The translations under genes were made by a program, and so were the position numbers. The notes under the pieces are model-generated. The model was not told the origin of the DNA, did not search any database, and was given only the letters and a program-made list of their open reading frames with translations. Below, piece by piece: positions 35,576 through 44,565 of a DNA stretch of 64,000 bases. The DNA is from SYFY01 sp041752315 (GTDB lineage Bacteria > Pseudomonadota > Gammaproteobacteria > Pseudomonadales > Azotimanducaceae). Location of the stretch: NCBI GenBank assembly GCA_041752315.1, contig JBGSHJ010000049.1, forward strand, positions 124,001 through 188,000. The letters are read 5' to 3'. The first letter of the stretch is position 1; each line of letters begins with the position of its first letter.

Positions 35576-35839
35576 CTAACTGGCTGCCGGTACCTGGGCG
35601 CGACGTGCACGCTTGACGAGGAGTTGTACCCGTTCGGACGGCTGGGCTCCTACCGAAGTCCAATAATCAAAACGCTCGAAATTCACGCGCAGACCATCGG
35701 CAGGGTTGCGGGCAACAGGGCTGTAAAACCCCAGTCGTTCAACAAACCGGCCGTCGCGCTTGGTAGCGCTCTCAGCCACGGTGATATGGAAAAAAGGATT
35801 CTTTTTTGCGCCGTGTCGCGCCAGTCGAATGGTTAACAT
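35576..35839 (-). CDS. rpsP: 30S ribosomal protein S16
   Basis: S16 is an early-binding 30S assembly protein. The canonical start MLTIRLARHGAKKNPFFHI and the segment DGRFVERLGFYSPVA identify it. Length of 87 residues fits. It is the first gene of rpsP–rimM–trmD–rplS. Unlike E. coli, ffh is not immediately upstream; an accessory block intervenes, and a separate promoter is seen at 35935-35963. Confidence 0.97.
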   Translation of the reverse strand: MLTIRLARHGAKKNPFFHITVAESATKRDGRFVERLGFYSPVARNPADGLRVNFERFDYWTSVGAQPSERVQLLVKRARRAQVPAAS

Positions 35840-35934
35840 GGATGTAGTCGCTTGACCCCTGATGCTGGTGAGTAGCCGCTGCCGCGAACCGGTTCATGAA
35901 AACTGGCGTGACGAGGGGCCGGAAAAGGCCGCGC

Positions 35935-35963
35935 ATTATAGTGATTTCCGCCGGGCTTGCCAG
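35935..35963 (-). promoter_or_regulatory. Sigma-70 promoter of the rpsP operon, with -35 inside a hairpin
   Basis: On the minus strand CTGGCA (35958-35963) and TATAAT (35935-35940) are separated by exactly 17 bases. The start would be near 35929, about 90 bases before rpsP. A perfect 9-bp inverted repeat CGCCGGGCT/AGCCCGGCG (35949-35970) covers the -35 hexamer. Confidence 0.72.
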
Positions 35964-36091
35964 CCCGGCGACCACGCACCGTGTTTTCGAGCCTTGACAG
36001 GCCACTGAAACAGCAGCCGCTGATCCACGCATGCGTGAGTGGACAGTTGACCTACGCCCTCATCCACAAGACGTTCGGTGCCCCTGTTGTC

Positions 36092-36433
36092 TCAGCCGAA
36101 GACAACTTCTTCCTGATACCAGCCGGCACCGACGATTTTCATCGAACCATTCGAAGGCAGGCGGCGTGCCCAGGAATCGGGATCGCGTTGGTAGGCTCCG
36201 AGCGCCTGTTCGGCGGCTACGGCATCTTCGCCTTCAAATTCGTAAATGGTCAGATATCCGGATGGCGGGTCGCCAAGAAAACCCTTGACCGCCTTGAAAC
36301 ATCGAACGGACTTGATGACGGGACAGTTATAGGTGTCCTCGATGTGATTTCCCAGATACCACTCCCGAAATGCCGCCACATGGTCATCGGATTGCGGCTC
36401 GACAAGGCCAACCAGTACCAGTTTCCTGCTCAT
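36092..36433 (-). CDS. EthD-like dimeric alpha+beta barrel protein
   Basis: A 113-residue protein with the pattern of small ferredoxin-like dimeric barrel proteins. It begins with a beta-strand KLVLVGLVEP. A helix region carrying FREWYLGNHIEDT (the H of a WYxxxH-type motif) follows, and it ends with YLTIYEFEGEDAV and a further helix. EthD-type proteins act in degradation pathways, often of ethers or aromatics, but the substrate is unknown here. The ATG overlaps the stop of the Nif11-like gene by 4 bases, so the pair is translated together. It belongs to the accessory block between rpsP and ffh. Confidence 0.6.
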   Translation of the reverse strand: MSRKLVLVGLVEPQSDDHVAAFREWYLGNHIEDTYNCPVIKSVRCFKAVKGFLGDPPSGYLTIYEFEGEDAVAAEQALGAYQRDPDSWARRLPSNGSMKIVGAGWYQEEVVFG

Positions 36434-36621
36434 GATGCCTTGCCGCTGTTGACTTCGATGGCACGAATAGCAGCCACCACGACCTCCCAGCAGGTACTCG
36501 AAGCACCCGCTGTCGCCGTCAACGCTTCGAATCCGACAGGACCTTCCTGCTTGACCTGTTCACGCAGTGCTGCATTTTCCTGCAGCAGCCGCAGAAATCG
36601 CTGGCCATTTTCGATCGACAT
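36430..36621 (-). CDS. Nif11-like small protein
   Basis: A 63-residue product beginning MSIENGQRFLRLLQENAAL. This resembles the Nif11 domain found both as free proteins and as leader peptides of some ribosomally made peptide products. It continues with VKQEGPVGFEALTATAGAS and ends VVVAAIRAIEVNSGKAS. No double-glycine site with a distinct Cys/Ser-rich core follows, so it is probably a free-standing protein rather than a precursor. ATG 36621 is preferred over TTG 36633 because GGGGGA precedes it. Coupled to the EthD-like gene. Confidence 0.6.
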   Translation of the reverse strand: MSIENGQRFLRLLQENAALREQVKQEGPVGFEALTATAGASSTCWEVVVAAIRAIEVNSGKAS

Positions 36622-36826
36622 GGAATCCCCCAAAAAGAATTAAAAGAACCAACAGTCTGGCTGTACAGCGCCTGATTTTAATCACCAGATCGGTCCAACC
36701 TGAAGCATTTCCGCCAGCTGTCGAGTCTCGGCCCACCGAAAGACTTCTGATAAGGTTGGCGCATCGCACTTGAAAGTCACACGGCAGGCCAGAGGGCAAG
36801 CCACACGACCAACTACCGGGGGAGCC

Positions 36827-37369
36827 ATGACCAATCTCAAATCACCACTGATCCGCCATCCAATCTGGCAATACGCCTGGTTTGTGGACGACATCGACGC
36901 TGCGTGCCGCAAGTGGAACCAGATGGTTGGTGCCGGACCCTTTCACGTCGTTCGCCACCACATTGCCGAAGGATTCCTGTACCGCGGTGAACCGGTCGAA
37001 GCGGATGTCAGCTACGCCTTTGGACAGGCAGGCCCTGCCCATATCCAGTTCATCGCCCAGCATGATGACAAGCCATCGATCTACCGCGAGATGTACAAAC
37101 GCGGCGAAAACGGTTTCCACCATGTTGGCCTGCTGGTTTCCGACGTGTCCGGTGAGATCAGGCGCTTCCAGGCAGCCGGTTATGAAACGGCGTGCACGCT
37201 GTGGGGTGGCGACTACGTCGCTTACATGGATTGCCGCAAGGACATGGGCTGTTATGTCGAGTTGCACGGTGATGCACCGCTCATCCGCACCATGTTTGAA
37301 GGCTGGAAGGAAGAACACGACGAATGGGACGGTGTTACCGATCTTATTCGCGAGGGTACTCGCCGGTGA
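36827..37369 (+). CDS. VOC (glyoxalase/dioxygenase fold) protein
   Basis: A 180-residue protein with paired beta-alpha-beta-beta-beta modules. The first begins WQYAWFVDDIDAACRKWNQM and the second starts at GFHHVGLLVSDVSGEIRRFQ. Candidate metal ligands are the His near HIQFIAQHDD, the His in FHHVG, and Glu in YVELHG. Such proteins include methylmalonyl-CoA epimerase-like and dioxygenase-like enzymes. The reaction here is unknown. The ATG at 36827 follows GGGGGAGCC. The same nine bases are exactly complementary to the first loop of the RNA candidate at 33.3 kb. The SDR gene follows in the same direction. Confidence 0.75.
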   Translation: MTNLKSPLIRHPIWQYAWFVDDIDAACRKWNQMVGAGPFHVVRHHIAEGFLYRGEPVEADVSYAFGQAGPAHIQFIAQHDDKPSIYREMYKRGENGFHHVGLLVSDVSGEIRRFQAAGYETACTLWGGDYVAYMDCRKDMGCYVELHGDAPLIRTMFEGWKEEHDEWDGVTDLIREGTRR

Positions 37370-37459
37370 GCGTACTCACCGCAGGGAGGTCCGCCGCCAA
37401 TGCCGCGCAGGTCCGATTTCCCCTGCCATGCATCAATCCATCGATAAAGAGGACAGCAG

Positions 37460-38236
37460 ATGAGCATCATTGATCAGTTCAGACTTGACGGCCAGGTGGC
37501 CGTGGTCACCGGCAGTGGCCGGGGAATCGGCGAAGGCATCGCCCTTGGCCTTGCCGAAGCCGGTGCCGACGTCGTGTTGACAGCCCGGCGCACCAAGGAA
37601 ATCGAAGCAGTCGCTGACAAGGTCAGGGCACTCGGACGACGGGCACTGGCAATCACCGCGGACGTGATGAAGATAGAAGAAGTTCAGCGCATCGCGGATA
37701 CGACGTTCAGGGAAATGGGCAAGCTCACCTGCTGGGTCAGCAATGCCGGTGGCGCTGATGATCGTGTGCCCCGCACGTTCATGGACATGCCTGAGCGGCA
37801 ATGGGATTTCCAGCTCAATCTCAACCTGAAAGCCGTGTGGACCGGCGCTCAGGCAGCCGGCCGGATCATGAAGGACAATGGTGGTGGCACCATCATCAAC
37901 ATCTCTTCGGTCGCTGCCGGACGCGCGTCTCCGAACAACGGACCCTATGCAGTCGCCAAAAGCGGGGTCAACAGCCTCACACAGACGCTGGCCGCAGAAA
38001 TGGCGCCATTCGGCATTCGCGTCAACGGTGTTGCGCCGGGGCCGATTCCAACCGAGGTCTTCATGGAGTTCCTGAAACTGAAACCGGAAGACATCCCCGA
38101 GCTTGGCAAACGCTTTGGCATACCACTCGGTCGCTTGGGAACACCGGAGGACATTGCACCCGCCGTCGTGTTTCTCGCCTCGAGGGCATCCTCCTGGATG
38201 ACCGGCCACACCATCACGATTTCCGGCGGACCATAA
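37460..38236 (+). CDS. SDR-family NAD(P)-dependent oxidoreductase
   Basis: Classical short-chain dehydrogenase/reductase of 258 residues. Cofactor motif TGSGRGIGEGIALGLAEAGA is at about residues 18-37. NAG appears as SNAGGAD. The catalytic Ser is in NISSVAAGRAS and the YxxxK pair is YAVAKSG. Asp-like versus Arg specificity at the end of beta-2 (TARRTKE) suggests NADP(H). It resembles 3-oxoacyl-ACP or hydroxysteroid reductases, but the substrate is not clear. It follows the VOC gene by 90 bases on the same strand and probably shares its transcript. Confidence 0.87.
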   Translation: MSIIDQFRLDGQVAVVTGSGRGIGEGIALGLAEAGADVVLTARRTKEIEAVADKVRALGRRALAITADVMKIEEVQRIADTTFREMGKLTCWVSNAGGADDRVPRTFMDMPERQWDFQLNLNLKAVWTGAQAAGRIMKDNGGGTIINISSVAAGRASPNNGPYAVAKSGVNSLTQTLAAEMAPFGIRVNGVAPGPIPTEVFMEFLKLKPEDIPELGKRFGIPLGRLGTPEDIAPAVVFLASRASSWMTGHTITISGGP

Positions 38237-38287
38237 ACCCTGCCTGCCTGAAAACAATCTGCGGATGCTGGATGCATCCGCCGGTTG

Positions 38288-39406
38288 TCACAAGCCGCGC
38301 AACGCGCGTGCGTCGAAGCTTGCGACCAGCGCGTTGCCTCCATCAGACAACACACTCATGGGTTTCAATGCGCGTGGCAATCGGTGATCGCCCGAGAAAA
38401 ACAACTGCCGCCGGCTATCAAACTCGTCGATCATGCGCTGCCGCTGCTCAGCGGGCAGTCGAGGATCCTGGCGCAGCACATCAAACACTGACGCATTGCG
38501 CATCAACGTCAGGTTGATCTGCGACACGACGCCCGCTTCGCTGAATTTCGACAGCACTGTCTGACCACCATCATGGTTGGCGATACGGATATCAAATCGT
38601 CGCCGCAGCGCTTCGGGAACGTTGGCGATATCCAGCACTTCAGGTTGGCCCGGCGGAGAAATCGCCACCAGAATCTCGTCGACAGACCTGCCGAGCCGAT
38701 GGTTGCCTGCGCGTTGCCGCAGACGCTGTGCGCCAGCTTCACTGGTCAGGACATAGGTTTCCACCGGGGTGCCGTCCGGATGCGTCGCAGAAAACACCCG
38801 TGCCTGAAAAAGGTCGTTGGCTGGAGGTCGATGCTCTCCGGACTGCGATACCACGATCTGCGCCGGCCACTTGCGCGAAGAGAGGACACCCTGTCGTTGC
38901 CAGTCTTTTCGTACGTTTGCGATCCGGTCAGTCAGGTGTGAGTCGATCGCCGCCAGATGCGGCCAGCTGGCAGGACCATAGGGTTGCCACAGGTAACCCG
39001 GTTGTTCACCGTGATCCACCCCTTCCTTGGCCACGGTGTTGCTGCCGACAATCACCGCGTCGCTGAGACCGTACTGCAGCGCCAGACGGTAGGCATCCAG
39101 TGGGTTGCCACCGGCGATCAGCCACCCACCATCAACGCCCCGCACGTTGAAACACCAGTCCTGCGCAGAGGCAAAATCCACCGATCCATCCGCGGGAGAC
39201 CAGGCGACGCGGGCTGGTCGTAAAACAAACATGCCCACGATGACGGTCCTGTTGACCTGCCTGGGATCTTCCACCAACGGGAAGGACGCGCCATTTCCAA
39301 GCGCGCCCAGATCCTCGCCCAAATCTAGAGTACAGGCAGCAAGCCCATGATTTTTATATATTTCCTTATGTTCGAGTCCGTTCATCACCGTCTCCTGCAC
39401 TGTCAT
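38288..39406 (-). CDS. RibD C-terminal-like (dihydrofolate reductase-fold) protein
   Basis: A 372-residue protein not firmly recognised. Several segments look like the RibD C-terminal reductase fold: YRLALQYGLSDAVIVGSNTV, WPAQIVVSQSG, VETYVLTSEAGAQRLR, and HDGGQTVLSKFSEAGVVSQI (in RibD: EGGPTL followed by a helix). It lacks the deaminase domain and lies far from other riboflavin genes. It is probably an NADPH-dependent reductase of unknown substrate. It lies on the minus strand between the SDR and TetR genes. Confidence 0.5.
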   Translation of the reverse strand: MTVQETVMNGLEHKEIYKNHGLAACTLDLGEDLGALGNGASFPLVEDPRQVNRTVIVGMFVLRPARVAWSPADGSVDFASAQDWCFNVRGVDGGWLIAGGNPLDAYRLALQYGLSDAVIVGSNTVAKEGVDHGEQPGYLWQPYGPASWPHLAAIDSHLTDRIANVRKDWQRQGVLSSRKWPAQIVVSQSGEHRPPANDLFQARVFSATHPDGTPVETYVLTSEAGAQRLRQRAGNHRLGRSVDEILVAISPPGQPEVLDIANVPEALRRRFDIRIANHDGGQTVLSKFSEAGVVSQINLTLMRNASVFDVLRQDPRLPAEQRQRMIDEFDSRRQLFFSGDHRLPRALKPMSVLSDGGNALVASFDARALRGL

Positions 39407-39463
39407 TATTGAAGGCCCTCCCGGCTCGGTTCGCCCAGCTGGGAAAGCATCAGCACCCTAAGC

Positions 39464-40090
39464 CTAGTCGGTAAACCACTGCATGAAGAGCAGCCGCAAT
39501 GCACGCTCCGGATCAGCAGCCAGTGCGGCCAGCGCATGTCCGGCCTGTGAATCAGGTCTCCCCACTCGCGGCTGATGCAAATCGGTAATCAGGAGACCCG
39601 CAATGCCGTGCACGCCGGCCCAGACCGCCGCACTGAGTTCCAGCGCCGTGACTCCCAGGCGCGCAAGGGGCGCATTGGCTTCGAGCGTGAGGAGCAGGCG
39701 GGAGAAGCAGTCGTCCGCTGCTGCGGAAAGATCGGCATACTTCCCGGAGCCTGCCATCTCGCCAAACATGAGGTGATAGCTCACCGGATCCTCAACGGCA
39801 TGATTGACATAGGCCATGCCCATGGCAATGAAACGCGCTTCGAATGAGGTTCCCGATGCCAAGGATCTGTCCAGTTTTTGCGTGAGGTTGCGAAACCCTC
39901 GGGACGCGATGGCTGCCAGCAGGCTTTCCCGACTGGAAAAATGGCGATAAGGCGCTGTTGATGAGACTCCAGCCTCTCTTGCCAATGCCCGCAGGCTGAG
40001 TTTCTCCATGCCCGATTCGGCTATTTTCGCAATGGCCAGGTCGATCAACGCATCCGACAAGCCGCCATGGTGATAACCAGTCCTCAGCAC
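39464..40090 (-). CDS. TetR-family transcriptional regulator
   Basis: A 208-residue repressor-type protein. The N-terminal helix-turn-helix is LSLRALAREAGVSSTAPYRHFSSRESLLAAIA divided over residues 30-61. The C-terminal ligand-binding region contains YVNHAVEDPVSYHLMFGEM, typical of the TetR WHG-type domain. The start is GTG at 40090. It is divergent from the RND efflux pair across 195 bases that contain the palindrome TAACAATGTTA, so it probably represses that pump and itself. Confidence 0.88.
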   Translation of the reverse strand: MLRTGYHHGGLSDALIDLAIAKIAESGMEKLSLRALAREAGVSSTAPYRHFSSRESLLAAIASRGFRNLTQKLDRSLASGTSFEARFIAMGMAYVNHAVEDPVSYHLMFGEMAGSGKYADLSAAADDCFSRLLLTLEANAPLARLGVTALELSAAVWAGVHGIAGLLITDLHQPRVGRPDSQAGHALAALAADPERALRLLFMQWFTD

Positions 40091-40225
40091 GGATTCCCTC
40101 CTCCCGTTCCACCCGCCAACTCGCCGATACGATCAATTGTGAACCGGGCTTGCCCCATACCCAACAGGGACGCGTGATCTGCCAGCAAGTTCATGGAGTC
40201 GATCGGCACTCGATGTTAGCATCAG

Positions 40226-40236
40226 TAACAATGTTA
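40226..40236. promoter_or_regulatory. Candidate TetR operator in the efflux promoter region
   Basis: TAACA-A-TGTTA is a perfect 11-base palindrome in an AT-rich part of the divergent tetR–efflux region. Flanking partial copies (GATG..CATC, TTA..TAA) suggest a longer imperfect operator. It lies 50 bases before the adaptor gene start. Binding by the adjacent TetR protein is inference from position and symmetry. Confidence 0.5.
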
Positions 40237-40285
40237 TCGTCGTAAACATTCCCGTGGTATCAACTGTCCCGACAGGTCATGCACC

Positions 40286-41410
40286 GTGCTATCACTGAAA
40301 ATGCCGAATGCTTCTCTATTGTTGGCGCCCCTATTGGTCTCATTGCTGGTCACCTCGCTGGCCATGCCGGTCCAGGCGGCGGATCTGCCGGTCTCGATCC
40401 GCATACTCGGCGCCGAGGCTGTCCGTGTGGCAAGCCGGACCTATGGCGGGGTTTCAATGGCGCGCCGTGCAGCCGATCTCGGATTCAAGCATGGTGGGGA
40501 AATCGCCGAGATCCGCAGGGACTGGGGCGATCAGATTCGGGCCGGTGAAAAACTCGCCAGCCTCAAAAGCGCAAGTTTTGACGCAAGTCTCGCCAACGCG
40601 CAGGCCGAACTGGAACTGGCGACGGCCAATCTCGCGGCGTCGCAGGCACAACTCGACATATCCGCCAGGACCGAACAACGCCTGCTCGACCTCAAGGCCC
40701 GGGGACATATCGCCGTCCAACTGCTGGATGAGGCAACCGCGGCGCAGCGGACCAGAGCCGCCCAGCACGCCGTTGCACTGGCCGGTCTGCAGCGCGCCAG
40801 GGCCCAGGTGCAGGGTGCCCGTGTTGCCCTGGCCGAGTCGTTGATCCTCGCCCCTTTTTCGGGCGTGATTCAGACCCGCTACCTGGATCCCGGTGCACAG
40901 GTCAAGCCAGGCGAACCCGTCCTTCGCCTGATCGAAACCAGCGGCATGGAGGCGCGTGTGGGTGTGCCCGAAAACGTTGCTCCGAGTCTGCGGCGCGAAG
41001 GGAAATACACACTGCTGTGGCAGGATGAAAAACTCGCCAGCGACCTCATCGCGTTGCTGCCGGAGATTGATGCCAGCACCCGAACGCAGACAGCTGTTTT
41101 TACATTGCCCGACAGCCGCGTTCCGGTCGGTGCCGTGGTGACCTTGCAGTTGCCCTACTCCCTGGACATCCCCGGTTACTGGGTGCCCCTGGCGGCACTG
41201 GGTGAAGCCGAACGTGGTCTGTGGTCCGTGTACGTTGCCAACTCCGAAGACATCGCCGAGCGAAGGCTTGTTGAGGTGATGCACACCGAGAGCAGTGAGG
41301 CACTGGTACGCGGCACGCTCAGGGATGGCGATCGTCTGATCACCTCTGCCGCCAACCGGCTGGTACCCGGCCAGCGGGTGTCCGTGGTCGGATCCGGGGC
41401 CAGCCGGTGA
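40286..41410 (+). CDS. RND efflux periplasmic adaptor (membrane fusion protein)
   Basis: Adaptor linking an RND pump to an outer-membrane channel. N-terminal signal (LLLAPLLVSLLVTSLAMPVQA). Then the lipoyl half-motif GGEIAEIRRDWGDQIRAGEKLA, a coiled-coil hairpin rich in Ala, Gln and Leu (about 100-170), the second lipoyl half ILAPFSGVIQTRYLDPGAQV, a beta-barrel and the membrane-proximal domain. No lipobox Cys is seen after the signal. The start is GTG at 40286; ATG 40301 is an alternative. Its stop overlaps the pump start by 4 bases. No TolC-like gene is present. Confidence 0.9.
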   Translation: MLSLKMPNASLLLAPLLVSLLVTSLAMPVQAADLPVSIRILGAEAVRVASRTYGGVSMARRAADLGFKHGGEIAEIRRDWGDQIRAGEKLASLKSASFDASLANAQAELELATANLAASQAQLDISARTEQRLLDLKARGHIAVQLLDEATAAQRTRAAQHAVALAGLQRARAQVQGARVALAESLILAPFSGVIQTRYLDPGAQVKPGEPVLRLIETSGMEARVGVPENVAPSLRREGKYTLLWQDEKLASDLIALLPEIDASTRTQTAVFTLPDSRVPVGAVVTLQLPYSLDIPGYWVPLAALGEAERGLWSVYVANSEDIAERRLVEVMHTESSEALVRGTLRDGDRLITSAANRLVPGQRVSVVGSGASR

Positions 41411-44400
41411 ATGCGGCGGCACCCCAACCGCCACCTTTCGATGCTGCGGCAGGATCAGGAGGCCTGTTCTACGACCATCCCCGCCTGACGTTTCTGGCCA
41501 TCGTCGTGGTGGTGATCACCGGCCTCATCGCGTACCAGACCCTGCCACGCCAGGAAGATCCGACGATGACCGAACGCTGGGCAACAGTGAAGACCTGGGT
41601 GCCTGGCGCATCCGCCGAGCGGATCGAATCACTCGTGAGCGAGCCACTGGAAGCCCGGCTTCGCGAAGTGCCCGAGGTTCGCCAGCTGTCGTCCGTGTCC
41701 CGTGCCGGATTTTCGCTGCTCTCCATCGAACTCTACGACGAAGTGACGGCGGACCAGGTCAATACGGTGTGGTCCGAGATTCGTGACAAGTTGACGGACA
41801 CTGCAGGGACTCTACCCGAGGGGGCTTCCGTACCCAGCCTCGAGATGTCACGACCACTCGCCGCGACGATCGTGGCGGAAATCAGCTGGCAAGACGATAC
41901 AGCTGCACAAATGTCCCTGCTCTCGCGAATGGCACGGGTACTGCAGATCAGGCTTGCCAACCTCGGAGGTACCGAAGAAACAGAACTCTACGGGGAAGTC
42001 GATGAAGAAATACTGGTCGCACTGGACAGCCAGGCTGCCTCCCGGGCTGGCCTGTCCCTGGCCGCGATCGCCACCATCATCGGCAGGGCTGACACCAAGA
42101 ACACCTCCGGTCGATTGCAGGCGGAGCAAAGCGATCTGCTGGTGGAAGTCGACGCGGAACTCGACTCGGCCGAACGCATCGGACGAATTCCGGTGGGTAC
42201 CGGTCGCGGCGGGCAGGCGCTGCGGGTCTCTGACATCGCGAAGGTCAGCAAGTCCGCGAAGGAACCGCCTTCGAGCTATGCGCTGCACGGAACCAAACGT
42301 GTCGTACTGGTAGGCGCGACCATGCAGCCGGGGCTGACCATCGAGGCATGGGTGGAAAAGGCCAGGCTCGCGGTCACCGAATTCAGCAGGGACCTGCCAC
42401 CGCAAATCGGTGTACGGGTGGTATACGACCAGAACCAGTACACCGCAGCACGCATGACCAGCCTTGGTTTGAATCTGGTCGCGGCACTGGCAATCGTCTT
42501 CCTGGTGCTGGTCTGGTTCATGGGGATGCGGGCCGCAGTGACGGTCGGCATCGCGCTGCCGCTGTCATGCGGCATGGTGTTGACCGGCATGCAGGTCATG
42601 GGACTGCCGTTGCACCAGATGTCAGTCACCGGCCTGATCATTGCCCTGGGATTGCTCATCGACAATGCCATCGTCATCGTCGATGACTACAAGCTCAGGG
42701 TCCAGCGTGGTGTGGACATTCCGACCGCGGTACGCGCGTCGATTCGCCACCTGCTGATTCCGTTAGGTGCGTCGACCGCAACAACCGTGCTGGCATTCAT
42801 GCCGATTGCGCTGGCTGCAGGTGGAGTGGGTGACTTCACGGGCTCACTCGGCATAACCGTCACCCTGGCCGTGTGCAGTTCCTTCCTGCTGGCTTTGACG
42901 GTCGTGCCTGTCATCGCCGGTTACTGGGACAGAAGATTTCCTCCATCCCTTGATCGTCGCTGGTGGCACCATGGCTGGTCGTCACCATCGCTGGCAGCAC
43001 GATATCGACGCAGCCTCGGCTTTTTCATCCGTCAGCCGATTTACGGGCTGGCGGCAGGACTGGTGTTGCCGCTGGTCGGCTTTGCACTCTTTCCGACGTT
43101 GACAAACCAGTTTTTTCCTGCGGTTGATCGCAATCAGTTCCAGGTGCAGATCCAGTTGCCACCTCATGCATCCATTGGCGAAACAAGGTTGGCGACGGAA
43201 ACTGCCGATGCCGTGCTGCGTGGTCACCCGGACGTGGTCGATACCTTCTGGTCCGTCGGCGAGAGTTCCCCTCGGGTGTACTACAACGCCATTTCCACTG
43301 GCGACGGAATCGCAAGCTTTGCGCAGGGTTGGGTGATTACGCGATCCAATGAAGCCACTCGAGCCATGCTGCCGGATCTGCAGCGGGAACTGATGCGGGC
43401 TTTACCCGCCATCGAGATCATCGCCCTGCCGTTTGAACAAGGGCCTCCCGTCAAGGCCCCGGTCGAACTGAGGGTCGTGGGCAGCGACTTGCAGGTGTTG
43501 CGCCGTTTGTCCGAAGAATTGCGGCGGGTTCTGGCAGGCATCGAAGGTGTTTCCTACACTCGCGCCCTGGTGACCGGGTCGGAACCGAAGCTGGTCTTCG
43601 TTCCCCATGAACAGACCACCGCACAGGCGGGCATGCAAACCGGCGACATCAATCGGTTCCTGCATGACTCCCTTCTGGGGACCCACGCCGGAACCGTGCA
43701 GGAAGGCAACACCGAACTGACCATCCGCGTCCGACTGGACAGCTCCGGCCGTAAAGACATCAGCGATCTGACTACGCTGCCGGTCGTCAGCGCCAGTGGC
43801 ATTCGGGTCCCTCTGGAGCAACTGGGTCGATGGACGTTGCAACCCGCGGCGGCGAGCATCGAAAGGTTCCAGGGTGAACGCGTATCGAGCGTTGCGGGCT
43901 TGCTGCTTCCATACACGCTGGCGGCCGGGGTGCTGGAATCGTTCACCACTCAGCTCGCCGCAGAGGGATTCAAACTGCCGTCCGGCTATCGCCTGGAGAT
44001 TGCCGGCGAAGCCGAAGAGAGTGCCGAGTCATCCGGCAGCCTGATCGGCAGGTTCATGGTTTTTGCCGTGGCCATGGTCGTCGTCATCACCTTGTCCATG
44101 AACTCCTTCCGATACACCGCCATCATCCTTGGCGTCGCCGTGCTGAGCTTTGGACTGGCACTGTTTGGCGTGCGGCTGTTCGGTTACCCGTTTGGCTACA
44201 TGGCCCTGATTGGTGGACTCGGCATGATCGGCATTGCCGTCAACGGCGCCATCATCGTCCTGTCAGTGCTGTCCGAGAGTCCTGGAGCACGAAGGGGGGA
44301 TGATGAAGTTACCGTCGATGTCGTGATGGATGCGACGCGCCACATCCTCGCAACCACGGCCACCACCATGGCCGGGTTTGTCCCGCTGATCGTCAGCGGC

Positions 44401-44565
44401 GGACAATTCTGGCCACCGCTGGCAACGGCCATCGCAGGAGGGGTCGCCGGTTCAGCGGTGATTGCGCTGTATACCGTGCCGGCACTCTTCAAGTGGGTGC
44501 AGCGAAAACCGGTCGAGGCGCTTACCTCCGAGCCCATCCGCACCGCTGATCACAGCCTTGTCTGA
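41407..44565 (+). CDS. RND efflux pump, inner-membrane permease
   Basis: Proton-driven resistance-nodulation-division transporter of 1052 residues with the usual 12-helix, two-lobed layout. N-terminal TM1 (LTFLAIVVVVITGLIAYQTLPRQEDP in family form) is followed by the first large periplasmic loop. TM4 carries GLLIDNAIVIVDD, where the proton-relay pair is Asp-Asn rather than Asp-Asp of AcrB. The second half mirrors it, with VVVITLSMNSFRY and LGMIGIAVNGAIIV. Start GTG at 41407 overlaps the adaptor. Substrate unknown; control by the adjacent TetR protein is likely. It converges on ffh with a 37-base gap. Confidence 0.93.
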   Translation: MNAAAPQPPPFDAAAGSGGLFYDHPRLTFLAIVVVVITGLIAYQTLPRQEDPTMTERWATVKTWVPGASAERIESLVSEPLEARLREVPEVRQLSSVSRAGFSLLSIELYDEVTADQVNTVWSEIRDKLTDTAGTLPEGASVPSLEMSRPLAATIVAEISWQDDTAAQMSLLSRMARVLQIRLANLGGTEETELYGEVDEEILVALDSQAASRAGLSLAAIATIIGRADTKNTSGRLQAEQSDLLVEVDAELDSAERIGRIPVGTGRGGQALRVSDIAKVSKSAKEPPSSYALHGTKRVVLVGATMQPGLTIEAWVEKARLAVTEFSRDLPPQIGVRVVYDQNQYTAARMTSLGLNLVAALAIVFLVLVWFMGMRAAVTVGIALPLSCGMVLTGMQVMGLPLHQMSVTGLIIALGLLIDNAIVIVDDYKLRVQRGVDIPTAVRASIRHLLIPLGASTATTVLAFMPIALAAGGVGDFTGSLGITVTLAVCSSFLLALTVVPVIAGYWDRRFPPSLDRRWWHHGWSSPSLAARYRRSLGFFIRQPIYGLAAGLVLPLVGFALFPTLTNQFFPAVDRNQFQVQIQLPPHASIGETRLATETADAVLRGHPDVVDTFWSVGESSPRVYYNAISTGDGIASFAQGWVITRSNEATRAMLPDLQRELMRALPAIEIIALPFEQGPPVKAPVELRVVGSDLQVLRRLSEELRRVLAGIEGVSYTRALVTGSEPKLVFVPHEQTTAQAGMQTGDINRFLHDSLLGTHAGTVQEGNTELTIRVRLDSSGRKDISDLTTLPVVSASGIRVPLEQLGRWTLQPAAASIERFQGERVSSVAGLLLPYTLAAGVLESFTTQLAAEGFKLPSGYRLEIAGEAEESAESSGSLIGRFMVFAVAMVVVITLSMNSFRYTAIILGVAVLSFGLALFGVRLFGYPFGYMALIGGLGMIGIAVNGAIIVLSVLSESPGARRGDDEVTVDVVMDATRHILATTATTMAGFVPLIVSGGQFWPPLATAIAGGVAGSAVIALYTVPALFKWVQRKPVEALTSEPIRTADHSLV

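Noticed and set aside
36520..36545. TTCGAATCC-like sequence suggesting a tRNA T-arm
   Set aside because: No acceptor or anticodon stem could be built around it, and it lies inside the Nif11-like gene.
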